From Macrotrachela quadricornifera (Eukaryota; Rotifera; Eurotatoria; Philodinida; Philodinidae), in the NCBI GenBank assembly GCA_022393335.1, contig JAJEKB010001260.1:46952-110951 (forward strand): a stretch of DNA of 64,000 bases, written 5' to 3'. This document shows, piece by piece, positions 49,153 through 61,276 of this stretch. Every line of letters starts with the position of its first letter. The first letter of the stretch is position 1. A program made the translations under genes and the position numbers. A model generated the notes under the pieces. That model ran no database searches. It worked only from the letters and a program-made list of their open reading frames with translations, and was not told the DNA's origin.

Positions 49153-50208
49153 ATGTCATCATCAACAATTCTCGCTATTTATAATAGTATTAAATCATAT
49201 AATCTTTATACTTCAATTATTATTTCAATTATTGGTGTAATTGGAAATATTTTAAATATATTAGTATTTGGCAAACTTAAATTTTTTCGAGGAAATCCAT
49301 GTTCATTTTATTTATATTTTGAATCTATTATTAATCTAGGAGCTCTTCTTTTTATTTCAATTTCAAATACATTAACAATTAATGGTATTAATCCTGATAG
49401 ATCTTCAATAATTTGGTGTAAAATAAAATCTATATTAAATCAAATATTTGTACCTGTTTCATTATCAATTGTATGTTTTGCTGCTATTGATCAATTTTTT
49501 TCAACAAATCCTATATTTTATATAAGAAAATTTAGTACATTAAAAATTTCTCGATATTGTATATTTTTTTCTATTTGTTTTTGGAGTCTTCATAGTATAT
49601 CCGTTGGTATATTTGCAAATCCATATCTTGGAATTATTTGTACATTATTTAATTTAACATATATTCGTTATTATTTATATTTTTATTATCCAGCTTTATT
49701 AGGTGGAATACCTATATCTATATCATCTATATTTAGTTTATTAGCATTTCGTAATGTTCGACGAATTGTTCGACGACATGTACCAATAGTTCGTCGTCGA
49801 TTAGATCAACAAATGACAACATTAGTTTTTGCACGTGTTATTGTTCTTGTTATTTTACATGTACCTTATTTAATTTATTATATATATTCATTTAGTTTTT
49901 CATTTTTTACAACAAATATTCTTCAATTTATGATAGGACAATTAATTCAAACAATTCTTGATTCTTTAACTTTTCTTAATAGTGCGGTAAATTATTTTTA
50001 TTTTTAATTAAAACAAAACAAAAATATTATTTTTATTTAGATAACATTTTATGTTTTTATTATCTCATCATCACGTTATCGTCGTCAAGTTAAATATCTT
50101 TTAATAAAAAAAATCTGGTATTATTGTAAAAGATTATATTATTTTAAACGAAATAAAATTAGACCGTTAAGAAAAAATTCAATTAAATCTACTACGGATA
50201 TCGATTGA
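49153..50208 (+). CDS. Rhodopsin-like G-protein-coupled receptor (divergent, DRY replaced by DQF), copy 1
   Basis: Seven-transmembrane receptor at the plasma membrane with unknown ligand. Two exons (49153-49986 and 50041-50208, phase 0, 54-base intron) give 333 residues. TM1 carries 'GNILNILVFG' with the conserved Asn. The Cys at the top of TM3 is in 'IIWCK'. The TM3 end reads 'AAIDQFFST' where class A receptors have Asp-Arg-Tyr. The third loop is basic ('NVRRIVRRHVPIVRRRLDQQ'). TM6 lacks the usual Trp (CWxP) and reads 'VILHVPY'. TM7 and the second exon give 'FYVFIISSSRYRRQVK'. Intron position and sequence match the genes at 52350 and 58166, so all three are paralogues. Confidence 0.9.
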
Positions 50209-50483
50209 GTTAACTTATCTTTGTATGTACTCATTGTAAAATGTTTTTTATGTTTGTGTATTGTATGGAAATATTAAATAGATTTATTTTGTTGAATAGA
50301 AATTGTAACATTATAAATAAAATATTTCGAAAAAAAAGATTAAAATAAAATTTTGTAGAATTTGACAACAGTTATATTAAATTGAAATGTATTGTTAATA
50401 GATTATGTTAGATAATCAGAATATATAAACGATTATGAGATTTTTTTTCCGTTATATAAATCATTAATTTAGTTTGAGAAAAA

Positions 50484-50543
50484 ATGAGTACATATAAATT
50501 AACTCAGTATCTCATTTTTTTTATCATATATTATTATTCAGTG
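50484..50543 (+). pseudogene. Relic of a GPCR TM4 segment
   Basis: The stretch beginning 'atgagtacatataaatta' is almost identical to the start of TM4 in the intact receptor at 52737 (Met-Ser-Thr-Tyr-Lys-Leu) and continues as 'TQYLIFFII' before stops. No other receptor segments surround it. It looks like a small leftover of an ancient receptor copy between two intact paralogues. Confidence 0.55.
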
Positions 50544-52349
50544 TGATAGCTTTTGAAAATATTTGTCAAATAAAAGGAATGGTATTGATATAAATCGTCA
50601 TTTTTGTTATGTTATTTTTAACTTATGTCGTTTATTATATTATCGTACTCAAGAAACTTGATGCGTAGTATTACTATAAGATTTCGTCCTTATTTGACCT
50701 AATAATACAACAAGCGCCATTTGCTTGACAGATATTAATTATATAGGAAAAGTTATATCTCATTTCTCCACCCCTACTGCGTGGTTATCTTCTTTTGGCA
50801 TTATCATCATGACTCTATTGTCAAGTAAATATACTTTTATGGAATAAAATGGATTTGGCAATTGAAAAAATGATGTCAAGTTATTTCGAAAATAAATCTT
50901 TTTCATGTTAGAAATTCGTGATTGATATATCGATTTTCTTATTCTTGACAACCACAAAAAAAAAACTAAATTATAGCATAGGTATTGGACGTTATTCGAT
51001 AGGTTGAATTAATTCTTTTATCAACAACAGCAAATAACAAGTTTGAGTACAAATAAGCCTAGAACGAGAAGATAAACGAAGAGACAAAAACAATAAAGGA
51101 TGTGTCCCAAGTTTTGATCTTTTCAAGTAATACTCGTTTGTTATATGTTTTTTCGGTAAAATAGAATAATATTTACAACATATATACTAGACATTTAGAT
51201 CTACTCTACGCTAGAATTTCAGCTTTCTATCTCTTATGGTCAAAGATACAAATAATTAAAAGTTCCTAGGAATTTCTTAAAATAATGAGTGAACCAGAAT
51301 AAGTAGTCATGTTTTGTATTTTATTTTCTCATTATCTAATATGTTAGTGCATATTGTTTTGAAAAAAAGGGACATGTAAAAAGATCACTTTTTTCTATAC
51401 AAATGAAGAATTCATTTTTTGCTTATTTTCTTCTCTTTATTGCCTAATACGTCATCTTAAAAAAAATATGCAATCACTTTTCGCAGCGGCTAAAACTGGT
51501 TGGACAGAATTTTGCTTGTGTAGATTGTGGAGTTTTTCACGCTGCATCTTTTTCCTATGAATTTTAGGTTATGCGTATCTCGTTGAGCATATGAGATAGA
51601 AAGCTGAAATTCTAGAGTAGAGTAGATCTATATTATTCTATTTTGCCGAAAAACACATATAACAAACTAGTATTACTTGAAAAGATCAAAACTTGAAATA
51701 CATCCTTTATTGTTTGTGTCTCTTCGTTTAAGAATAAGAAAATATTTTCTAATAAAATAAAAATTATTAATAATGTATGATTTTGTTTTAAATGGATTCT
51801 TCAAATTGGATGAAAAAAAAATTGTTAAATTTCTTCTTGTTTATTCTATTGATTAATGTTTACCAAATTTTCAGAATTTTTTCATAAAATAAATATTAAA
51901 AAAAAAGATGCACAAGATCATGTATTTGTTTTCTCTAGAGAATTCTCTATTTTTTAATTTATAGATACTTTATCTTAAAGGTCGAAGTACTCTTTTACCT
52001 TCTAAATAAAACTAATGAAAATTCATGTATTTGAAATATAATCAAGTTTCTGTTTGTCAGTATAAAATCATTTTGACAGCTATTTTATTTGATGTACGAC
52101 TTGGAATGTCTATTTACCTAGAAAAGCTTTTAAACAAAAAAACTACTAATAATTCTTAATAGACTTTTTATCAAGAACATATGACACAAATTCTGGTGAA
52201 TGTTTAGAATATATAATCATACATAACATAATTTTTTCTTATTAAATAATTCTATTATTAATAATAACAGACAAGAAAAAAAAATGTTAATATTTTTTAT
52301 TTTTTTCTCAAAATCAATATTAATATTAAAAATTGAAATCAACGTTTAA
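50544..52349. other. Gene-free stretch between two GPCR genes
   Basis: It contains the inverted-repeat element listed at 51073-51730. The rest is AT-rich and without an exon chain. Confidence 0.45.
51073..51730. mobile_element. Inverted-repeat (MITE/foldback-like) element
   Basis: The arms at about 51073-51239 and 51573-51730 are inverted copies with few mismatches. Shared blocks are 'taaacgaagagac', 'ttttgatcttttcaagtaat' and 'gaatttcagctttctatctc'. A spacer of about 330 bases has no coding capacity. No target-site duplication was resolved. Confidence 0.75.
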
Positions 52350-53405
52350 ATGTCTTCATTATTATCTGATGTTGATATTGTTGCTATTATACAACAATAT
52401 ATGATTTATTTTTATATTATTATATTAATATTTGGATGTATTGGAAATATTTTAATTATTTTAATATTTACTAATCTTAAAGTATTTCATCGAAATCAAT
52501 ATAGTTTTTATTTAAGTGTTGAATCACTTATTAATATAGCAGCATTTATTTGTAGTTTTATAGATCGTATTACACAATATCCTGATGGTTGTGATTTAGC
52601 TGATTATTCAATAGTTTGGTGTAAAACAAAAACTATATTAACTCATATGTCACAAATAATATCATTTTTTACTGTATGTTATGCAGCTTTTGATCAAATA
52701 CTTTCAACTAGTCATCAATATATTGTAAGACAAATGAGTACATATAAATTAGCACAATATCTTATATTTATAATTATATGTCTTGCAATTATTCATAGTA
52801 GTCCAATAATATTTTTATATGGTTTATTTCCACCAATTGGTTGTACATCTAATAATGAAATATTAATGAAATATTTTACATATGTTTATTTTCCTATTTT
52901 AATTGGAATTTTTCCTATATTTATATCATCATTATTTAGTTTAATAGCTTTTCGAAATGTTCGTCATATAATTCAACGTCAAATTCCAATTATTCGTAGA
53001 AAATTAGATCGTCAATTAACAGCAATGATATTAATACGTGTTGTTGTTTTTGTTATTTTATATTTACCTTATGTTACTTATCGTATTTATACTCTTCGTA
53101 TACTTATTACTACAAATTATAATGTACCATTTTTATTTGATCAAATAATGCAAAGAAGTGTCATTTTATTAAAAGATATTAATTATTCAGTAAATTCTTT
53201 TTTTCTTATTATATAACTATGTTTTCTCTTTTTTTTTATCGAACAGATAGTATTTTATATATTTTTAATAACATCACCACGATTTCGTCGTCAAGTAAAA
53301 TTCTTTTTAAATAAAAAATGTTTTCATCAATGGAAAAATCGATTTCATTCTTCTCATAATCGAATTCATCCAATAGAAAATGTTTCAATGGTGTCAATTA
53401 ATTAA
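52350..53405 (+). CDS. Rhodopsin-like G-protein-coupled receptor (divergent, DRY replaced by DQI), copy 2
   Basis: Paralogue of the receptor at 49153. Exons 52350-53189 and 53247-53405 (phase 0, 57-base intron) give 332 residues. TM1 has 'GNILIILIFTNLKVF'. The TM3 end is 'AAFDQILST' in place of Asp-Arg-Tyr. The third intracellular loop has 'NVRHIIQRQIPIIRRKLDRQ'. TM6 has 'VILYLPY' without the usual Trp, and TM7 continues across the intron into 'FYIFLITSPRFRRQVK'. The C-tail is short with several Ser/His. The extracellular loops are the most different from its neighbours, so ligands may differ. The Arg to Gln change at the DRY site, shared with the other copies, is expected to alter G-protein coupling or basal activity. 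Confidence 0.9.
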
Positions 53406-55401
53406 ATTTAATTTCATATTATATCTTTACTAATATAGATTATATTTCGTTCGTCTATACATTTTCTCATTATTAATAAATACAAAAAAAGTATTAAACA
53501 TCATTGTGATTGTTGTAGGTATACATTAGTCATGTGTACCACGCCTAAATATTAAAGCGAAGGCGATGATATAAAGGACAATCGAACGATCAAAATAGTA
53601 ATGAAGGTGGTGTGGAGGATAATGTAAAATTTAAAATAGTAACAGAGATGATCGATGCTAGAAGGTACTTTTTGTGGGTAGCGTAGTTACGTCACAGCAA
53701 TTGGAGAATTCCATTTTTCTGATTCTTTTTTATGCGTATTGAAGTATAATGTTTCTCAACAAATAAAGATCCACTTATGTATAAACGATAGTATAGAATT
53801 GAAAAATTTATGAAATCATACTGAATTTCATAAGATTCAACATACTGATATAACACTAATTTTCATCCTAGTGTATTATACACTTGAAATTCTGGTTCTG
53901 AATAGCTTTAATTGTTATATTCGTTCTAATGATATTCACGAAATTTTAAAACAGATTCCTTTAATATTTAGATAAGTTTTATTGAAAGAGTAAAACAATG
54001 AGATAGTAAAACTACTTCTAACTCAGATAAACTCACTTTTAATCTGAAAAAGAGGAAGAAAGAACACAGCATTAAATATCACAGTTTACAGGAAGAAATT
54101 ATTCGGTAAATAATCGTATATCAAATTGCTATTTTAGCATAAAGTCATAAATAATTTCAATGTGATAAAGATCTATTTTAACGATAAATAAGAGTCATAT
54201 AAGAAGAACAAAATTTTATCGATACAGTAGAAAAACAACATATTCTATATATGTAATGAAAAATCTAATCTTAACGTATGTTCCTAAGCAAAGGTATTCA
54301 TATAATTTAAAAACAACCTTATTATTTATTAAATTATTATTACATCTCGAAAATTCTTTCATTATCATACTTTATATCAGTTACGCTTTAAAAAGAATGA
54401 ATGGTATAATTTGCATTTGTTCGTGTTGGAATGATTGTTTTTTTTTTCTTACGAAATTACTCATATCAATCACCTAGAAACGACAAGTATTTAGCGTTTA
54501 ATTTAACCATTTTTATTAAAGAATGTATTTTTTTTGTCTAATATAACGAAGAATACAAGTTTAGAAATATAATGTATGCCTTCTGATTTGCATTTTATTC
54601 TTCAACTTTAGTAATAGAAAAAAAAAACCCCAAAGGACATTCAGATTCATGATTTACTTATGTTTTATGAAAACGGAAAAAATAAGTAAGATAAATATGT
54701 ACATTACAATATGTCGATATTTTTTTCATTGAATTACGAATAAAATAATTATATATATAAAAATTCATTTTTATATGTTTTATTTAATTATTTTTTAACA
54801 CATTTATAATCCTTTATATATTCAATTACATAAAAACAAATCAACTTCTTTTTTTTTTTCTTTTGTAAATTATAATACGTAGGTGCCATTTGACGCAATT
54901 CCTTCTAAATAAAATTATTCATGAATTATCACATGTTTAAAGTATAAGTCCTGACATTTATATATATAATTATGATTAATAAGAAATAGAAAAAAGTATA
55001 TAAAATACAATAGGAAGTATTGATGTATTTTTATTACAGGTACATCATTTATATACTCTTATTTTTCTTTTGTAGATAAGAAAGAGAAACAGGTGCCTAT
55101 TTGTCCAGCATGAGTCAAATTTTCATATGACGTGTAACAATAGTTTTCGAATTTTCATAATCACGTTAAGATGTATATATATGAAAGCACAAAAGAACAG
55201 ATTGTTTGTCAATTTTCTTTTCTTTCAAAAGTTTACTATCAATAAAGAAAAGAATGTGAGTAATGTTGTATTACAGACTTCGATTCCTTCTTTCCTAACA
55301 GGAAGGAAAAAGTGGAGGAGGAGGTGTGGCGTCATTCTTTCATATACGTATATAAATATTCAGTTATTTTGCTTTTAGATAGATTTTTTTTTTGTTAAGC
55401 A
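53406..55401. other. Gene-free stretch upstream of the phosphatase gene
   Basis: AT-rich. A short frame at 55127-55378 is open but has no domain. The last few hundred bases are the presumed promoter and 5' leader of the phosphatase. Confidence 0.4.
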
Positions 55402-56979
55402 ATGATTGCCTGTGTTATTCAACAATCATCATCACCATCACCGATGTCAACTATAAATTATCGCCGAAAGCTTAATCGTGCTGTAACATTTGACTCATTA
55501 ATGCCCTCAATGACATCTCGTAAACGTCTTTTAAGTGAACAAAATGAATTTCATAATTCTATGATGAAATTTAGCAATGATGATATGCATATAAGCAAAA
55601 AAGCAAAAACAGGTAATTATGTCAGACTAAAAATCATGTAGAGAATAAACTGTTATGTTTCCTTTTTCAATATGATTCTTACATATTTTTTCATTGTATA
55701 CATCCCCAATGTCGTGTCATTGCTTCATCTAATTCATTCTTTTCTCTTTTTTTTTCTACCAATAGAAATGCTTATCAATGACTCAAAGTACAACAATCAG
55801 CATCATGTGCCATCTTTTTCCTCTTTTCCTTTCTTCGAGAATACAATACATTGTCCTAATTTACCTACCAATAAATATCATAAAAACTGCACTTATATAA
55901 ACAACGAACCTTGTTTAAAATCACTTGCATCATCTCAATCATTACCAATATCGAAAACTATGATTCTTTGTCAACAAAATCCAGTAATTGATAATAATAA
56001 TAATGAAAATGGACAAGAAGAAAAAAGTATCTCTTCAATATTTTTAACATCTTCTCAATTATTAGCTTATATGACATCTGTAATTAATATACAAAATGAA
56101 CAATTATTAATAATTGATTGTGGTTTACCATTACGATATAATGATCGACGTATAAAAGATTCATTATTATTAAATATTAATGATAAATTATCTCGAAAAC
56201 GTTTAATAAGTCGTGGTTTAAAAAATTTTCTTGATGAAAAATATTTAAAACGTTTAAATCAATCAGAAATAATTATTCTTTATGATGATTCAATTCATTC
56301 ATCATCAACATCATCATCATGTTCAAATCATCAACCAAAAATCTCTCCTATACTTAAATGTATATTCGATGAAATAAAACGTTATGATTCAAATAAAACA
56401 ATTTATATTCTTCAATCATCATTTGATGAATTTCATCAACATTATCCAACATATTGTTATATTAGTTCAACAAATACTAATCAAAATGATCGTTTATCAT
56501 CATCATTATCACCAATAATTGATCTTGAATCATATAAAATGTCCGAAATATTACCTGGTCTTTATCTTGGTAATGCACAAGATGCTGAAAATAAAAATTT
56601 TTTAAATGAAAATAATATTAAATCTATAATTAATATATCAACAACAATTCCATGTCATTATGAACATGATAATATATATGATTATTTTAAATTACCTTGT
56701 AATGATTCATGTCGAGAAAATATACTTCAATATTTTGATAAAACATTTGAATATATACATAAAAAATTATTATTAAATGAAAATATTCTTATACATTGTC
56801 AAGGAGGTATTAGTCGAAGTCCATCATTTACTATTGGTTATTTAATGAAATATCATTTAAAAACATTTAATCAAGCATATAATCTTGTTAAAGATAAAAG
56901 AAAAATAATTAATCCAAATTTAAATTTTATTAATCAATTAATACGTTATGAACAAATAATAACATCCATTATACAGTAA
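55402..56979 (+). CDS. MAP-kinase phosphatase-like dual-specificity phosphatase
   Basis: Predicted to dephosphorylate MAP kinases on Thr and Tyr. Exons 55402-55612 and 55766-56979 (phase 1, 153-base intron) give 474 residues. The first exon is a Ser/Met-rich, basic leader ('SRKRLLSEQ', 'SKKAKTG') that may act in nuclear localisation. A rhodanese/CH2-like docking domain follows at about 165-290 ('LLIIDCGLPLRYNDRRIKDS', 'SEIIILYDDS'). The catalytic domain spans about 325-474: 'EILPGLYLGNAQDA', the likely general acid Asp384 in 'LPCNDS', and the nucleophile Cys415 in 'IHCQGGISRSPSF'. The basic docking stretch of typical MKPs is poorly conserved, so the preferred kinase is unclear. Subfamily (DUSP1/4, DUSP6 or DUSP10 type) could not be decided. 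Confidence 0.9.
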
Positions 56980-58165
56980 ACAAAAAAAGCAGGAACATTG
57001 GTTTATTTCTATTCTTTTTTTTTCTTTTTGTTTGTTTGTTTGTTTTTTTCATTTCATGGATGTGCACATTGTATGTGTGTGTCAGATACGACATTATAGT
57101 TTACAATGGAATAGTAACATAACAAAAAACTTTGTTTTTATCACTATTCGCAGTCGTCAAATACATGCATGGGTGCCTAAGACTTGTACATTGAATGAAT
57201 TTATAATCAAGAATAATAATAAAAATTCAGACAAATATTAAGTTAAAATTCTATTAAAAACAAATTTAGTCATTTCTATGAATATCATTAATGTATATGA
57301 CATATTAACTAACTGAATTCTCTTATTACTGTTCTTTAGTTAGTATGTCAGAACTAAAATATTTACACAAACATGACAAATTCGTATGAATCATTTAGAA
57401 GATTATTAATATGACATTAAATAAAGAAATTTTTTTTTGCCAGGTAATACATGACCTTTTAATATAGAATATATCAACAATGATGAGAAAAATTTCATGG
57501 TCACATATAGCAATTTGATACAGATTGTTACACTCATTGATAATATCTCTATTCTTGTGTTATGAAAAGGAACGACGCATATGAATCAGTTAATTGATTC
57601 TGTTATTTTTTATGACAGCTGTCTATTTTGTTTCCTAGTAAAATAAGGACAAGAATATTTTTATACGCCATTGGTAATACATTTTCGATTTTCAGTCAGC
57701 TGACCCTTTGCGTACCGAAATTTTTTTTTGTTATCTTTTAAATAAAATAGTAGTTTGTAAGTAAAGTACTTGATGTTAAATAAAAAATTTGCATTTTTGG
57801 TAGTACAATAACCACATCTTCTTTTTCTTTTCTCAGAAAGATTTTATATGAAAGAAGAGAAGAAGTAAATACAAGTATTGATGATCTTACATATTTAATA
57901 GTTTAATATGAACTGAGTACATTTTTTTCTTTACTGAAAACTAGCTAGATTAAAAATGACCTATGAGTTCTCATAAGGTTAACTTATAGTCATTTTTATG
58001 TCTGAAAAACTTTATTGAATATAAAATAGTTAAAAGTAAAGATTTAAAAAAATAATTCTTTGAATAAAGTTTGTATATGACAGCTGTTTTTTTGTCACAA
58101 TAATCTTGTAAGAAATTGATATTTAATAGAATTCTATATAGATTAAATAAAGTTTTAATATATTT
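56980..58165. other. Gene-free stretch between convergent genes
   Basis: It holds the 3' regions of the plus-strand phosphatase and the minus-strand GPCR. A TTTG/TTTC repeat lies at 57017-57045. No gene was recognised. Confidence 0.5.
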
Positions 58166-59217
58166 TCATGCAAGTTCAACACTAGAATCAATTGATCTCA
58201 GTTCCATAGTTGGATAAACTTGATTATTATTACAAAAACAGCATCGTTTAAATCGTCGCCAATATTTCTTTATTAAAACATGTTTAACCTGTCGACGAAA
58301 TCTTGATGATGAAATAATAAATATATAAAAAGGTGTCTAAAAAAAAAGATTAATTATATTAACAAAAAACATGAATATCATACTGCATAATTAAGATTAA
58401 AAAATGTTGTTGTAATTGTTGATATAAATCCATTAATTGCTACAAGAAGATAATCTGTTGGATTAATTTTAACATTAAATGAATATATTCTTTGTATAGC
58501 ATATGGTAATGTTAAAATAACAAAAATAATTATACGAACAAGAACCATAGCTGTTAATTGTTGATCTAATTTTCTTCGAATAATTGGTATTTGTCGTCGA
58601 ACAATACGTCGAACATTACGATATGCTAATATACTAAATAAAGATGAAATAAATATTGGAAGTATTCCACATAATATTGGATAATAAAAAAATGATAAAT
58701 AATTTGTCATTCCAATATTAAATACAGTACATATAGAATATCGAATTTCAAGAAATATTATAAATGATATTGAATGTAATATTGATAGACATATTATAAT
58801 AAATATAAGTATTCGTGCTAATTTAAGTGTACTAAATTTTCTTAAATTAAATCTATGACTTGTTGAAAAATATTGATCAATAGAAGCAAAACATATAGCA
58901 GAAAATGATATTATTGTTGATAATACAATTAACATTGATCGAAATTTACACCAAAATATTGTATAACTAGCTGGATCTATTTCATTTGTTGATAATAATA
59001 TACGAATAATAAAAAATACAATTAATTGGATTATATTTGAAAATGATTCACTTATAAGATAAAAAACACATTGATTTATTCGAAAAGATTTTATACCAGT
59101 AAATATAAGAATATTTAAACAATTTCCAATAAATCCAGTTATGAAAATAATATAATTTGAATAGACTGAAATATATCGTGTTATAAGAACAAGATCTCCA
59201 GCTATTGTTGAAGCCAT
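58166..59217 (-). CDS. Rhodopsin-like G-protein-coupled receptor (divergent, DRY replaced by DQY), copy 3
   Basis: Third paralogue, on the opposite strand to the other two. Exons 59217-58384 and 58336-58166 (phase 0, 47-base intron) give 334 residues. TM1 has 'GNCLNILIFTGIKSF', the TM3 cysteine is in 'IFWCK', and the TM3 end is 'ASIDQYFST'. The third loop is 'NVRRIVRRQIPIIRRKLDQQ' and the TM6 motif 'VILTLPY'. After the intron the TM7 segment reads 'FYIFIISSSRFRRQVK'. A Cys-rich tail ('FKRCCFCNNN') could be palmitoylated. The frame upstream of the chosen Met is open but poly-Lys and Ser rich, so MASTIAG is the more likely start. Its TM3-TM6 core is very like copies 1 and 2. Confidence 0.92.
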
Positions 59218-61276
59218 TATGAATCTATGTTGATAGTTTTTCTTCTTCTTTTTTTTTTTACTGAAAAGATTTTTTTTTTTTCTTTTAGAAGAGATAAAAA
59301 TTCTACTACTTATTATTCCTTCCAGTATCAAATAAAAAAAAAATTAAACATGCTTATTCTTGCGAGTAAAAATTCTTTTTAATCATTAAATACATATTAA
59401 AAAAACATCAAAAATCGAGTCTTACTATTTGTTAAATTTATTAATTATCATTAATCTGTCTGATATAATGAGACATGTCTGTTTGAAATAATTTTGTCAT
59501 GCATATCAAATATGGAATATACGACAACAAAAAAATTCATGAGTTTAAAGTTCACAGGTTCTATTTTCTTGTAAAATTAAATATCCTATTAAAAAATTTT
59601 TTAATAAGATTTATTATTTGATATTAATATAAAAAAGGAAATATAATATTATTCTTTTTTTTAAGATAATCATAATTCAAGAAATTTAATGAAATTATTA
59701 AAAGAAAGATTTAAAAATATTTATTCAATTATTTCATAACATGTTTTTGTTGTATACATTAGTTCATTATCATTTGATTAATCTAATATGGTTGTTTACT
59801 TTCGGAATATTTCAAAAAAAAAGATAAATTAATTAACAAAATTTGTTTAATTATCTATGACCTTGAAATAAAAGTATTTTGAGAAGACTTTGCAAATTAT
59901 GTAATTATGATTAACTGTTATATTAATAGCATTTATCAAAATAGAATTAGATGAAAGTCTCCTTCTATTTTTATAGTTATGATGATATACTATATCATGG
60001 AAAATCTTATATCTTTTCAATAATAATAATTCTTTATTACAGTAAATATTCTCGTAAGCTACCGACATTTTACTCATGATTTGTCAAATTTAATGTTGTC
60101 TGAATAAAAATACTGAATTAAATAAAAAAGACGCTATGAGCAATAATATAAAAAAATTGTTGTTTTTTTTTAGCTTGTTCAAATAAAATATCGGAAGTAA
60201 TAATGAATTTAAATTTATATATTACCTTGAAATGCAAATCTTTAAACATTCTTAGTCCTGAATTAGTTTACTTTCTCATTTGACAGAACTTTCTGTATTA
60301 CATAATTTTGATCAATAAATTAATTGATTAAATTAAATATTCTATATTCAGACATTGCAATGTATGCTTTTAATTATTTAGAAATGAGAATTGACTATTA
60401 TAATTTAGTAAAAATGCATAATTTTAAGGTATATATACGGAATAAAATGTCTGATTTCCCATGTCATAAAAATCGGACGATAATCGTTTCGATTAATTAC
60501 AAGGTAAAACAAAAGCCCATGATAAAAAATCGTGATTATAGTATAAATATCATAGGCTGATGGCATAATTGACTATATATTCATAATAGTAATTGAGAAA
60601 AAATTCACAATAAATCATCAATTTTTTCGATTATTCATCATATGAGTTGTCTTGATTTTATAACTCCCTCTTCTTTATTTCTTCTAATTATAGATTCGTA
60701 AAATATAGCAACATTTCGTACTTCTATATTTCATCTATTTATGAATGATATAAATTATCTTCGTCACTTTAATTAGCAAATCAATTTCGTTTTCGATTGG
60801 TAAATTTAAACATATTTCTAAAAAATTTATCTGTGAATCTATTCATAAGCGACCTTGAATCGAAAAGGCTGGAGGGAAGTTACGGGAGAACAGAACGAAG
60901 AAAAAAAGGAGATGTATATATGATCCACTCATGTGTATTAACTTTTCGATCAAATACGTTTCTTCATACTCTATTAACTTTTCTAATTTAAACCAAGCCA
61001 AAAATTGTCATTAGCACGAAATACTAAGTTGTATAAAGTAAGCCAATGTTGATATTATCAATGTGAGAAAAATAAAACACATTGACAGTGGTAATATTGA
61101 CTAACGAAATATTTGGCACACTTCCAACGATTAAAATAATGTAAAATATATATTATACGTTTTGGTTTGCATATATGAGTCATATATTATTTGTTTTGTC
61201 ACGTGTCAAAAAAACTTTATCTTTCTTTATTTTATTCTAGTTAAATACGAAATACACAATCGAAAAAAATAAAAAT
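59218..61276. other. Gene-free stretch between divergent genes
   Basis: Presumed promoter region for both the minus-strand GPCR (from 59217) and the plus-strand NT5DC1 gene (from 61277). Short frames at 59847-60077, 60324-60560 and 60797-60991 have no domain. Nothing else was recognised. Confidence 0.45.

Noticed and set aside
57017..57241. 69-codon frame after the phosphatase gene
   Set aside because: It lies in the likely 3' untranslated region, and its composition is that of translated AT-rich spacer.
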